Translations under genes and position numbers: made by a program
Notes under the pieces: model-generated
Told to the model about the DNA's origin: nothing
The model's database searches: none
The model's input: only the letters and a program-made list of their open reading frames with translations
In this document: positions 37,415 through 45,906 of the stretch, piece after piece
How the letters are laid out: every line of letters starts with the position of its first letter
Position numbering within the stretch: the first letter of the stretch is position 1
Assembly (NCBI GenBank): GCA_016702305.1
Contig: JADJEH010000001.1
Location: 744,001 to 808,000 of the forward strand
Length of the DNA: 64,000 nucleotides
From: a bacterium
Lineage (GTDB): Bacteria; Electryoneota; RPQS01
Direction: 5' to 3'

Positions 37415-38409
37415 TGATCATTCATCGCGACCGTCTTGCGCAGGATGTACTGCAGGGGAAGCGCTCCGCCGTCACGGTCGGCAGTCTGGATGGATTGCAT
37501 GTGGGCCATCAGGTGATACTTAACCGCCTGAAAGAGCTTGCCGCGCAACACGGTGAAGCGCCGATTGTCGTCACGTTTGACCCGCATCCGCGTTCACTCG
37601 TGGACGGCGGGATCCGACCGATTTCTCTGCTGCAGAGTAGCGCCGAGAAACATGACACCCTGCGGACGTTAGGCGTCGAGCACTTGTTGGTGCTGTCCTT
37701 CGACGAGACCATTCGTAGACTGTCCGCGCGTGAGTTCATCGAGCAGTATGTCTTGCGCGCATGGCAGGCGAATCGTATTGTGGCCGGATATAATCATTCA
37801 TTCGGCAAGGACCGATCGGGCGACCGCGAGAGCCTGATTACAATGGGGCGTGAACTCAACTTCGGAGTTGAGATTCTGCCGCCCGTAAGCGTGGACGGAC
37901 AAACGGTGTCGTCTACGACCATTCGCCGAATGCTGATGGAAGGCGAATTGCCGTCCGCCAATGCGATGCTGGGACGGCCCTACACTCTGAGCGGCAGGGT
38001 TGTCCGCGGTTTCGGACGTGGTCGGCGAATGGGATGCCCGACCGCAAATCTCGAGGAGTTCGCCAGCGGCAAACTGATCCCGCGCGACGGAATCTATGCC
38101 GCGTTCGCCATCGTTGACGGGACGGACTATCCCGCGGCGGTTTCGATTGGGTTCAATCCGACGTTCGGTGGTCAACGGCATAGTGTGGAAGCCCACATCC
38201 TGGATTTTGACCGTGACCTCTACGGCGCCGTGCTGACCTTGAAGTTCGTCAAACGACTGCGCGGCGAAATCAAGTTCAGCGGTGAAGCGGCCCTGTCGGA
38301 TCAAATGCGGCAGGATCTGGCCGACATTCGCGACATTTTGCGCGCGGAAGGCTACGGTGACGGTCCGCGACCCTCGCAGCAACAACAAGCATTTAGACAA
38401 CAACAATAA
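37414..38409 (+). CDS. ribF: Bifunctional riboflavin kinase/FAD synthetase
   Basis: 331 residues. The N-terminal FAD-synthetase nucleotidyltransferase domain (1-185) has VGSLDGLHVGHQVIL with the HxGH motif, FDPHPRS and a SSTTIRRMLMEGEL tail. The C-terminal riboflavin kinase domain (about 188-315) has GRVVRGFGRGRRMGCPTANLE and an HSVEAHILDFDRDLYG segment. It makes FMN and FAD. The last residues (about 318-331) are a Gln-rich tail. Confidence 0.96.
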   Translation: MIIHRDRLAQDVLQGKRSAVTVGSLDGLHVGHQVILNRLKELAAQHGEAPIVVTFDPHPRSLVDGGIRPISLLQSSAEKHDTLRTLGVEHLLVLSFDETIRRLSAREFIEQYVLRAWQANRIVAGYNHSFGKDRSGDRESLITMGRELNFGVEILPPVSVDGQTVSSTTIRRMLMEGELPSANAMLGRPYTLSGRVVRGFGRGRRMGCPTANLEEFASGKLIPRDGIYAAFAIVDGTDYPAAVSIGFNPTFGGQRHSVEAHILDFDRDLYGAVLTLKFVKRLRGEIKFSGEAALSDQMRQDLADIRDILRAEGYGDGPRPSQQQQAFRQQQ

Positions 38410-38425
38410 AACACACGTGACGATC

Positions 38426-38695
38426 ATGAGTGAAGCTACGAATCCCCGCCGCCAACTGATGGATCAGTATGGCCGCACGCAGAATGACACCGGCAGCCCG
38501 GAAGTTCAAGTCGCGCTGCTCACGCACCGTATCAATTACCTGACAGAGCACCTGAAGACCAACCGCAAGGACAATCACTCGCGCCGTGGCCTTCTGCTGC
38601 TGGTCGGTAAACGCCGCCGGTTGTTGAAGTACTTGAACAAGAAAGACGTTAATCGCTATCGCGAACTCGTGAAGCAGCTTGGCCTACGCGGCTAA
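38426..38695 (+). CDS. rpsO: 30S ribosomal protein S15
   Basis: 89 residues from the ATG at 38426. The S15 signature is complete: DTGSPEVQVALLTHRI (about 21-36), LTEHLKTNRKDNHSRRGLL and LLKYLNKKDVNRY. It binds 16S rRNA early in 30S assembly and often represses its own translation. It is directly upstream of pnp, the classical rpsO-pnp order. Confidence 0.97.
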   Translation: MSEATNPRRQLMDQYGRTQNDTGSPEVQVALLTHRINYLTEHLKTNRKDNHSRRGLLLLVGKRRRLLKYLNKKDVNRYRELVKQLGLRG

Positions 38696-38747
38696 TCGGT
38701 GTTTCGAAGAGTGAGAAAGAAGCAGGAGAAGGAGAAAAGAGGAAAAC

Positions 38748-40961
38748 ATGACGCAAGAAACACTTGAATTAGGCGGTTTGCAACTTACGCTCGAAACCGG
38801 TCGCATGGCCAAGCAGGCCCAAGGTTCGATCTGGTTGACGTATGGCGATACGACTGTGCTGGCTACGGTCTGCGCGAATCTCGATGCAGACACGGATTTT
38901 GACTTCATGCCGCTGACCGTGGACTACCGCGAAAAGCTCTACTCCGTGGGCCGCATCCCCGGCGGGTTTTTCAAGCGGGAAGGCCGACCGTCGGAGAAGG
39001 AAACGCTGTCGGCGCGTTTGACGGATCGTCCGTTGCGCCCGCTGTTTCCTGATGGATTCAACAAAGAAGTTCAGATCATGATCAATGTCTTCTCATCAGA
39101 CAGCGAGCATGATCCGGACGTACTGGGCACCATCGCCGCCTCGGCGGCGCTGGCGATTTCAGAAGTCCCGTTTAATGGGCCGGTCGGCTCAGTGCGCATG
39201 GGTTACGTGGACGGTGAATATGTCGTCAACCCGACGTTTAAGCAGCTTGAAGAGTCGTCCTTCGACGTCGTGGTCTCCGGCACCGCCGAGTCCATCATGA
39301 TGATCGAAGGCTTGGCGCGCCTGGTGGACGAAGACACGTTCCTGGGAGCAATTGAGCTCGCTCACGCTGAGATCAAGCGCATTGTCGCTTTGCAGCAGGC
39401 TCTGGTCGCCAAGGTTGGCAAACCCAAATTCAATTTTGTTCCCGCCGAGGGCAACAAGGCGCTCGACGAGCGTCTCGTGCGCGACTACGATAAGCATGTC
39501 GCGGGTCTGTTGAAGATCACCGAGAAGCAGGCGCGCAAGACCGCCATGAAGGCAATCGTTAAGGAAGCTGCGGCGGCGCTTGAAGAAGAATTCCCGGAAG
39601 CTGACGGCGATATCAAGTCGTGGATCAATGCGCGCTTCGACCTGCTTGTGCGCAAGCAAGTCGTGCACGATAAGGTGCGCCTTGACGGACGCGGACATAC
39701 GGACATACGCCCGATCACGTGCGATATAGACGTCCTGCCGCGTGTCCACGGCAGCGCCCTCTTTACGCGCGGTCAGACGCAAGCGCTCGGTGCGATAACC
39801 CTCGGCGCGAAGTTCGACGAGCAGAAGGTGGATGGCCTCGACGGCGTCTATTTCAAACCGTACATGCTGCACTATAACTTCCCGCCATTCAGTGTCGGTG
39901 AAGTGCGTAAGTTCCTCGGACAGTCGCGGCGTGAAGTCGGTCACGGCAATCTGGCGTGGCGCGCAATTCAGCCGGTGCTGCCGTCTTGGGATGATTTCCC
40001 CTACACCGTGCGTGTCGTATCCGAAGTGCTCGAATCCAACGGCAGCTCGTCCATGGCGACGGTCTGTGCAGGATGTCTGTCACTGATGGCCGGCGGCGTG
40101 CCCATCAAGGCCCCGGTCGCGGGTATCGCCATGGGCTTGATTGAAGAAGACGGCAAGGTGGCCATCTTGTCCGATATCCTCGGTGACGAAGATCATCTGG
40201 GTGACATGGACTTTAAGGTGACGGGCAACGAAGAAGGTATCACGGCCTGTCAGATGGACATCAAAATGGCCGGCGTTTCGATTGAATTGATGCGCACCGC
40301 GATTCTACAGGCTCGCGCCGGTATCGCTCATATCCTGGGCAAGATGCGCGAGGCGATTGCCGTGCCGCGTCCGATGATTTCGCCGTTTGCACCGCGCATT
40401 GCCTTTGTCACGGTGGATCCCGATAAGATCGGCCTGATCATTGGACCTGGCGGCCGCACGATCCGCGATATTATCGCTCGCAGTGGCGCGCAGATTGACA
40501 TCGAAGATACCGGACGTATCTGCGTTTCGGGTCCGAGTTCTGAAGAAGTTGAGAAGGCACTGGACATCCTGCGCGGCATGACGGAGAATCCGGAAGTCGG
40601 CAAGGTCTACGATGGCCGGGTAACGAAGGTCACTGATTTTGGTGCGTTCGTTGAGATTCTGCCGGGCCGCGAAGGTCTTCTGCACATCAGCGAAATCGAA
40701 CATCACCGCGTGGTCAAGGTCTCCGATCATTTGAACGTCGGCGACCCCGTGAACGTCAAGCTGGTCAAGATCACGCCGGAAGGCAAACTGGATCTGTCGC
40801 GCAAGGCGCTGTTGCCGCGTCCGGAAGGCATGCCTGCTGAAGAACCACGCGAACATCGCGAACGGCGCAGTGGCCCCGGCGGTCCCGGCGGCGGTCCAGG
40901 ACGTGACAAGCATCGCGGCGACCGTAAGCCCCGCAGCGAAAAGGTCGAGGATGAGGAATAA
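38748..40961 (+). CDS. pnp: Polynucleotide phosphorylase
   Basis: 737 residues. Two RNase PH-like domains (about 1-230 and 300-540) are joined by a helical linker, followed by a KH domain (IIGPGGRTIRDIIA, about 563-576) and an S1 domain (about 620-690, GRVTKVTDFGAFVEILPGREG). A Gly/Arg/Glu-rich tail ends the protein. It degrades RNA 3' to 5' using phosphate and may scaffold a degradosome. It ends the translation and RNA operon. Confidence 0.97.
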   Translation: MTQETLELGGLQLTLETGRMAKQAQGSIWLTYGDTTVLATVCANLDADTDFDFMPLTVDYREKLYSVGRIPGGFFKREGRPSEKETLSARLTDRPLRPLFPDGFNKEVQIMINVFSSDSEHDPDVLGTIAASAALAISEVPFNGPVGSVRMGYVDGEYVVNPTFKQLEESSFDVVVSGTAESIMMIEGLARLVDEDTFLGAIELAHAEIKRIVALQQALVAKVGKPKFNFVPAEGNKALDERLVRDYDKHVAGLLKITEKQARKTAMKAIVKEAAAALEEEFPEADGDIKSWINARFDLLVRKQVVHDKVRLDGRGHTDIRPITCDIDVLPRVHGSALFTRGQTQALGAITLGAKFDEQKVDGLDGVYFKPYMLHYNFPPFSVGEVRKFLGQSRREVGHGNLAWRAIQPVLPSWDDFPYTVRVVSEVLESNGSSSMATVCAGCLSLMAGGVPIKAPVAGIAMGLIEEDGKVAILSDILGDEDHLGDMDFKVTGNEEGITACQMDIKMAGVSIELMRTAILQARAGIAHILGKMREAIAVPRPMISPFAPRIAFVTVDPDKIGLIIGPGGRTIRDIIARSGAQIDIEDTGRICVSGPSSEEVEKALDILRGMTENPEVGKVYDGRVTKVTDFGAFVEILPGREGLLHISEIEHHRVVKVSDHLNVGDPVNVKLVKITPEGKLDLSRKALLPRPEGMPAEEPREHRERRSGPGGPGGGPGRDKHRGDRKPRSEKVEDEE

Positions 40962-40986
40962 TCCTGTCGCGACAAGGGGCTGCTAA

Positions 40987-42234
40987 GTGGCCAAGGCATT
41001 GATGTATCATAAAACCGTATTGCCGAACGGCATCCGGTTGGTTACAGAGAAGATTCCCAGCGTGCGCTCCGCTGCGCTGGGCATCTGGGTGCAAGTCGGT
41101 TCGCGTCACGAATCGGCGCTCCTGAACGGAATCTCGCATTTCATCGAGCATATGGCATTCAAAGGAACGGCCACACGCTCGGCCATGGACATCGCCAAGA
41201 CGATTGAACGCGGCGGCGGGCACATCAATGCCTTCACAGGCAAAGAGTTGACCTGCTTCTATGTTCATGTGCTGGATGAACAGCTCCCAACAGCGGTAGA
41301 TATCCTGTGCGACATTCTGCAAAACTCGGTCTATGATCCGGCCGAGATGGAGAAAGAGAAGCAAGTGATTCTGGACGAAATCCGGGATCACGAAGATATG
41401 CCCGATGATGTCGTTCACGAGCAGTTCGTAGAACAGGTCTTCGGCGATCATCCGATTGCGCGGCCGATCTTGGGTTCGCCGAAGAATGTCTCGTCATTCT
41501 CGCGCGAGAACATCCGTGAGTTCATGACGGAGCATTACGCACCGCATCGGATCGTCGTGGCTGCGGCTGGAAATATTCAGCACGGCAAACTTGAAAAGCT
41601 GATTGCGCAGAAGCTCAACCAGAAGGGCAAGAAGAAGGCGCAGCAGGCGCAGACGATCAAGCCGCTGGTGCCCGGGTTCGAGCGCAAAAGTCGTCCGATT
41701 CAACAGGCGCATATGCTCATCGGAGGCCGGGGCATTTCGTACGGCTCCAAGGACAGGATACCGCTGTCCATGCTGAATACGGTGTTAGGCGGCGGCATGT
41801 CGTCACGGTTGTTTCAGAATATTCGTGAGAAACACGGCATCGCGTATGCTGTGTATTCCTATGCGGACTCGCTGTCCGATACCGGCTACTTCGGCGTCTA
41901 TCTGGCCACTGACAAGGCGCGGGTCGAGCGGGCGCGTGAGATGGTTATAGTTGAGCTGAAGGACCTCCAGGACCGCCCGCTGACAAAAGCGGAACTTGAG
42001 GAGATCAAGATTCAATTCAAGGGTGGATTGATGCTCGGGTTAGAGAATACGTCGAGCCGCATGATGCGGCTGGCGCGGATGGAGATCTACTCGGGCCGCT
42101 ATGTACCCCTGGATGAGATCAGCGAAAAGATTGATGCCGTGACGCCGAAGAAGGTGCAAGCGATTGCCGTCAAGCTGTTTGATCCGTCGAATTTGGTGAC
42201 GTCGCTGCTCGAACCGAATGGCAAGAAGCAGTGA
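40987..42234 (+). CDS. M16-family zinc peptidase (processing-peptidase-like)
   Basis: 415 residues from a GTG; an ATG fifteen bases downstream is an alternative. The inverted zinc motif HFIEH (His51, Glu54, His55) and a downstream Glu in the QVILDEIRDHEDMPDD helix (about 119-134) are intact. The C-terminal M16 domain (about 175-400) has the GGGMSSRLFQNIREKHGIAYAVYS substrate-binding pattern. It corresponds to the PqqL/YmxG/mitochondrial-processing-peptidase-like single-chain group often found beside pnp and dut (as ymxG in Bacillus). It has no evident signal peptide. Confidence 0.93.
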   Translation: MAKALMYHKTVLPNGIRLVTEKIPSVRSAALGIWVQVGSRHESALLNGISHFIEHMAFKGTATRSAMDIAKTIERGGGHINAFTGKELTCFYVHVLDEQLPTAVDILCDILQNSVYDPAEMEKEKQVILDEIRDHEDMPDDVVHEQFVEQVFGDHPIARPILGSPKNVSSFSRENIREFMTEHYAPHRIVVAAAGNIQHGKLEKLIAQKLNQKGKKKAQQAQTIKPLVPGFERKSRPIQQAHMLIGGRGISYGSKDRIPLSMLNTVLGGGMSSRLFQNIREKHGIAYAVYSYADSLSDTGYFGVYLATDKARVERAREMVIVELKDLQDRPLTKAELEEIKIQFKGGLMLGLENTSSRMMRLARMEIYSGRYVPLDEISEKIDAVTPKKVQAIAVKLFDPSNLVTSLLEPNGKKQ

Positions 42235-42671
42235 CCTTGACTGTCGAGATTACGCGATTGCCGCACGCCCCCACACCACTTCCGGCGTACGCTTCCGAGG
42301 GCGCGGCGGGGATGGACTTGTGTGTTGCGGCCAACAACATGATGTTGTCGCCCGGTGAACGAGCGCTGGTCCCAACGGGTTTCCAAATTGCGATACCGGT
42401 CGGCTATGAGGGTCAGGTGCGGTTGCGTTCGGGATTCGCGCGGCGTACCGGATGCGTTTTGCCAAATGCACCAGGGACGATTGACTCGGACTACCGCGGC
42501 GAGATCATGGTGTTGATCATGAATGCCAGCCGTGAGGCTGTGAGACTCGAACGCGGCGAACGAATTGCGCAGTTGATCGTCGCCCCGGTGATGCGGGTCG
42601 AATGGCTCGAGGTCCCGACCCTGCCCGACAGCGCGCGCGGATCCGGTGGATTCGGCAGTACGGGTCGCTGA
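42231..42671 (+). CDS. dut: dUTP diphosphatase
   Basis: 146 residues from a GTG overlapping the M16 stop. All five dUTPase motifs are present: AGMDL, RSGFARRTG, NAPGTIDSDYRGE, ERIAQLIV and the Gly-rich C-terminal GSGGFGSTG. It converts dUTP to dUMP, limiting uracil in DNA and feeding dTMP synthesis by enzymes such as ThyX. The stop is separated from merR by a short gap holding a promoter. Confidence 0.97.
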   Translation: MTLTVEITRLPHAPTPLPAYASEGAAGMDLCVAANNMMLSPGERALVPTGFQIAIPVGYEGQVRLRSGFARRTGCVLPNAPGTIDSDYRGEIMVLIMNASREAVRLERGERIAQLIVAPVMRVEWLEVPTLPDSARGSGGFGSTGR

Positions 42672-42677
42672 GAAGAG

Positions 42678-42706
42678 TTGAATATGTCCGATGATTTCGT
42701 TACGTT
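42678..42706 (+). promoter_or_regulatory. Candidate promoter of the MerR-type gene
   Basis: TTGAAT (42678-42683), 17-base spacer, TACGTT (42701-42706). The predicted start falls at about 42713, on or next to the GTG/ATG start codons, so the transcript would be nearly leaderless. The -10 box is imperfect. Confidence 0.4.
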
Positions 42707-42715
42707 TTGCGTGTG

Positions 42716-43102
42716 ATGAGTACCGTATTCGAGAAACGTGACGCGCGGGTGCCGCAATTGCGCAAGCTGTACTACTCGATCGGCGAGGCGGCTGATGCGA
42801 CGGGAGTGCCACCGCACGTGTTGAGATATTGGGAAAGTGAGTTTCCGCAGCTTCACCCCAAGAAGGGGAGAGGGGGAAACAGATTGTACACCGAACATGA
42901 CATCGCATTGCTCGCGCGGATTCAGGATTTGCTGCACAACAAGAAGTTCACCATCGCCGGCGCGCGCAAGCAGTTGGAGCTCGGATTGGACGATGAAACC
43001 CCTAAGACCATTGAGCCGGGCGATGTGCTGGCCGAGGTGAAACGGGAATTGCGCGAGATACTCGCGTTGATGGATATGTCGGGGCGTGGCGCAGCCCGGT
43101 AG
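42716..43102 (+). CDS. MerR-family transcriptional regulator
   Basis: About 128 residues from the ATG at 42716 (a GTG at 42713 is possible). The MerR winged-helix domain is clear: YYSIGEAADATGVPPHVLRYWE (in two segments, residues 20-41) and the wing NRLYTEHDIALLARIQDLL. The C-terminal coiled coil (about 90-120) has no effector domain, as in small MerR proteins of unknown ligand. The last seven or so codons lie inside the following tRNA-Pro gene. Its target is not evident. Confidence 0.9.
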   Translation: MSTVFEKRDARVPQLRKLYYSIGEAADATGVPPHVLRYWESEFPQLHPKKGRGGNRLYTEHDIALLARIQDLLHNKKFTIAGARKQLELGLDDETPKTIEPGDVLAEVKRELREILALMDMSGRGAAR

Positions 43103-43156
43103 CGCACCACACTGGGGGTGTGGGGGTCGCAGGTTCAAATCCTGTCGCCCCGACCA
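43080..43156 (+). tRNA. tRNA-Pro (anticodon GGG)
   Basis: Acceptor CGGGGCG pairs with CGCCCCG. Anticodon stem CCACA/TGTGG encloses CTGGGGG (anticodon GGG, reads CCC and CCU). CCA is encoded (43154-43156). Its first 23 bases overlap the 3' end of the MerR-type gene. Confidence 0.95.
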
Positions 43157-43161
43157 ATTGG

Positions 43162-43189
43162 ACACACGGGTACGCGCCCGTGTGTTTTG
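43162..43189 (+). terminator. Terminator of tRNA-Pro (GGG)
   Basis: 9-bp stem ACACACGGG/CCCGTGTGT (43162-43170, 43177-43185) with a 6-base loop and a T4 tail. Confidence 0.8.
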
Positions 43190-43202
43190 TTAAGGAGCAC
43201 GC

Positions 43203-43832
43203 ATGTGTAACGCGTACGGAACGATCGGATACTCGCGCAGTGCATTCGTGCACGACCTGCTCGGTATCCCGCGCAACCTTGATTATGATAAGCCGCGCAA
43301 AGTCGTGCGGCCCACGGACGTCGTGCCGGTGATTCGAAGTGGGGATCGCGGCCCCGAACAGATTAGCATGCGCTGGGGGCTGATTCCCGCATGGTCACGG
43401 CAAATGCCCGAAAGACCGCTTACGAATGCGCGCAGCGAGACCGTGGACGAATTGAAGTCGTTTGCCGAGTCGTTTCGCATGCGGCGTTGCATCATGCCGG
43501 GCGATGAGTTTTACGAGTGGATCAAGGGTACAAAACAGCGCTTGACATTTCGCCCCGTGCAGGAGGAGTTTCTTTTCGCGGGGCTGTGGGACTCCTGGAA
43601 AGACGGCGACAATCTGGTTGAGAGCTGCGTGATGCTGACGACAACGGCGAATGACGTGATGGCGCCGATCCATGATCGCATGCCCGTAATTCTGAAACCC
43701 GAGGACTGTATCCGCTGGATGGCCGCGGACACGGCGGTCGAAGACCTGCGCGCTTTGCTTGTTCCGTTGAACAATGATCTGATTACCCTCGTAGATGAAG
43801 GTGGAAGTTTGAAACAGACGTCTTTGTTCTAA
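43203..43832 (+). CDS. SRAP-family abasic-site DNA-protein crosslink protein (YedK/HMCES)
   Basis: 209 residues. Cys2 directly follows the initiator Met, as needed for its thiazolidine link to abasic DNA. The conserved Asn75 (TNARSET), Glu105 (GDEFYEW) and His157 (IHDRMPVIL) are all present. Family proteins protect single-stranded DNA at abasic sites during replication. A Shine-Dalgarno AAGGAG precedes the ATG. The gene sits alone between the tRNA-Pro terminator and the methyltransferase gene. Confidence 0.95.
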   Translation: MCNAYGTIGYSRSAFVHDLLGIPRNLDYDKPRKVVRPTDVVPVIRSGDRGPEQISMRWGLIPAWSRQMPERPLTNARSETVDELKSFAESFRMRRCIMPGDEFYEWIKGTKQRLTFRPVQEEFLFAGLWDSWKDGDNLVESCVMLTTTANDVMAPIHDRMPVILKPEDCIRWMAADTAVEDLRALLVPLNNDLITLVDEGGSLKQTSLF

Positions 43833-43834
43833 TC

Positions 43835-45004
43835 GTGTACCGGACATTACTGATCAAACGCGGCGCAGAAACGCGCGTGTTCGGCGGACATCTGTGGATC
43901 TTCTCCAATGAGCTGCAGGACGGGTTTCAGGAATGCGACTCCGGCGAATTCGTGCGCATCGAAGACAGCCGCGGCAGGTTCTACGGAGTTGGTACCGTGA
44001 ATCCGCACAGTCTGATCGCTGTGCGCATATTCTCGCCAAACGATGTTCGCATAGATAGCGACTTCGTCTTCCAACGGCTTGACGCCGCGCGGGCTTTGCG
44101 CTTGCGGGTGTGGGGTGATGACCGCGTATGCAGGCTCGTCTTCAGTGAGGCTGACTTCCTGCCGGGAATAATCGTGGATCGTTTCGGCGAGTTGGTTGTT
44201 TATCAGACGTTGACCGCCGGCAGTGAACGCCTCGCCTCATTCTTGATCGAGTGGATCGCCGACCGGTTGGCTCCCGATCTCATCGTCTCTGCCAATGACT
44301 CGTCAATGCGAGCGTTGGAGGGATTGCCTGCAGAACGAGCAGTGGTGCAAGGCGCGCTTGATGAGCTCTTCGAGTTTGAGCAGGATGGGCTCACGTTGCT
44401 GGCGGACCCCGTCAAAGGTCAGAAGACCGGGTATTTTCTCGATCAGCGCTTGAACCGCAAACTGATGCAATCGTTATTGCGCGGTGGCGAGCGCATGCTT
44501 GACTTGTTCTGCTACTCCGGTGCTTTCGGGCTGTATGCTCTGCGCGGCGGCGCGGAGCACGTTACATTCGTGGACGGGTCGGATCGTGCTTTGGGCATCT
44601 CGCACTCGGCGGCACAGGCCAACGGTTTCAGCGAGCGGGCGGACTTTGTCAAAGCAGACATTTTTGAGTGGCTTAAGGGAGAGGGCGAACAATACGATGT
44701 TGTGAGTCTGGATCCGCCCGCGTTGGCGAAGAGTCGCAGCAAGGCCACGATCGCGCTGCGTGCATACCGTGATCTGAATGCGCGTGCCATGAAGTGGGTG
44801 AAGCCGGGTGGTCTGTTGTTGACCTCGAGTTGCTCGGGGTTGATCTCACGCGTGAATTGGCGCGCCGCTTTGGAAGAGGCGGCCTTCAAGAGTCGTCGCC
44901 GAGTTCGATTTGTGGCCTTTGGGACGCAGGCGCCGGACCATCCGGTGTTGGCGGCAATGCCCGAAACGGAGTACCTGAAGTTCGCGGTCGCGCAGGTTCT
45001 GTAA
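43835..45004 (+). CDS. RlmI-like class I SAM-dependent rRNA methyltransferase
   Basis: 389 residues from a GTG two bases after the SRAP stop. An N-terminal PUA-type domain (1-75, RGAETRVFGGHLWIFSNEL) is followed by an EEHEE-like region and a Rossmann methyltransferase domain (about 180-389). That domain has the KTGYFLDQRLNRK segment, the SAM motif DLFCYSGAFGLYAL and the catalytic-loop motif SLDPPALAKS, ending with the TSSCSGLI cysteine. Relatives methylate cytosine C5 in 23S rRNA (RlmI, C1962). Target specificity is inferred from the family. Confidence 0.92.
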   Translation: MYRTLLIKRGAETRVFGGHLWIFSNELQDGFQECDSGEFVRIEDSRGRFYGVGTVNPHSLIAVRIFSPNDVRIDSDFVFQRLDAARALRLRVWGDDRVCRLVFSEADFLPGIIVDRFGELVVYQTLTAGSERLASFLIEWIADRLAPDLIVSANDSSMRALEGLPAERAVVQGALDELFEFEQDGLTLLADPVKGQKTGYFLDQRLNRKLMQSLLRGGERMLDLFCYSGAFGLYALRGGAEHVTFVDGSDRALGISHSAAQANGFSERADFVKADIFEWLKGEGEQYDVVSLDPPALAKSRSKATIALRAYRDLNARAMKWVKPGGLLLTSSCSGLISRVNWRAALEEAAFKSRRRVRFVAFGTQAPDHPVLAAMPETEYLKFAVAQVL

Positions 45005-45023
45005 CTGTTGGGTTTTTGTACGC

Positions 45024-45052
45024 TTGACTTTCCGGTCAGCAAGTCGTATATT
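45024..45052 (+). promoter_or_regulatory. Sigma70-type promoter of pcm
   Basis: TTGACT (45024-45029), 17-base spacer, TATATT (45047-45052), about 60 bases before the ATG. The transcript would run on into tRNA-Pro (CGG). Confidence 0.65.
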
Positions 45053-45111
45053 CAAGTTCTGTCAATTCTGACGGGTCTTGCGGATTTGACCGGCGTCACT
45101 GTGGTAAGTAT

Positions 45112-45804
45112 ATGAGAAATTATAAATTATCCAGAGACGAGATGGTGCTCACGCAGCTTCAGCGCCGAGGAGTTAGCGACGAACGGGTGTTGGAGGCGAT
45201 GCGGCAGGTCAAACGCCATGAGTTTGTGGACGAGGCGTTTCAGAGCCGAGCCTACGAAGATACGCCGCTTCCGATTGAAAACGGACAAACGATAAGTCAG
45301 CCGTTTATCGTTGCGCGGATGACCGAGTTGCTCGGAGTCGAGCCGACGGACAAAATCCTCGAGATCGGCACTGGTTCGGGCTATCAGGCGGCAATTCTCG
45401 CGCGGCTCGCAGGCAAGGTGTTCACCATTGAGCGCCACTTCGGTCTGGCCAAATCGGCTCGCGCGAAACTCGAAGCGGCGGCTGCCACAAATGTACTGGT
45501 AAAGCACGGAGATGGGACGATCGGTTGGTCGGAACAAGCTCCGTTTGACAAAATCTTGATCACTGCGTCTGCCCCGCATTTGCCGAAAACTTTGAGCAAT
45601 CAGCTTAAGGAAGGTGGGCGAATGATATTCCCGATGGGCGCGGGACGTGAACAAGTTCTGGTCGTGGCCGACAAAATCGGCGGCGAACTTCAGATGCAAG
45701 AGATGGGAGTTGTTTCTTTTGTGCCGCTGATCGGGCGCGAGGGATTCAGTGATCCGGGAGCGGATCCAAGACAATATATGTCGGGGCGTAGCGCAGTCCG
45801 GTAG
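45112..45804 (+). CDS. pcm: Protein-L-isoaspartate O-methyltransferase
   Basis: 230 residues. The PCMT signature is clear: QTISQPFIVARMTELL (about 62-77), motif I LEIGTGSGYQAAILARL (about 83-99) and TASAPHLPKTLSNQLKEGG. It repairs isoaspartyl residues in damaged proteins with SAM. The final MSGRSAVR residues are encoded by bases within the following tRNA-Pro gene. The overlap mirrors that between the MerR gene and the other tRNA-Pro. Confidence 0.95.
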   Translation: MRNYKLSRDEMVLTQLQRRGVSDERVLEAMRQVKRHEFVDEAFQSRAYEDTPLPIENGQTISQPFIVARMTELLGVEPTDKILEIGTGSGYQAAILARLAGKVFTIERHFGLAKSARAKLEAAAATNVLVKHGDGTIGWSEQAPFDKILITASAPHLPKTLSNQLKEGGRMIFPMGAGREQVLVVADKIGGELQMQEMGVVSFVPLIGREGFSDPGADPRQYMSGRSAVR

Positions 45805-45855
45805 CGCACTTGGTTCGGGACCAAGGGGTCGCAGGTTCAAATCCTGTCGCCCCGA
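45782..45855 (+). tRNA. tRNA-Pro (anticodon CGG)
   Basis: Acceptor CGGGGCG pairs with CGCCCCG. Anticodon stem CTTGG/CCAAG encloses TTCGGGA (anticodon CGG, reads CCG). CCA is not encoded. The 5' 23 bases overlap the end of pcm. Confidence 0.95.
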
Positions 45856-45862
45856 CTACGAT

Positions 45863-45895
45863 AAAAAGCCGCCCTGTTTCAGGCGGCTTTTTTTT
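45863..45895 (+). terminator. Terminator after pcm/tRNA-Pro (CGG)
   Basis: Stem AAGCCGCC/GGCGGCTT (45866-45873, 45882-45889) with an 8-base loop and a T-run of eight. Confidence 0.9.
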
Positions 45896-45906
45896 GCGCG
45901 GAACTC

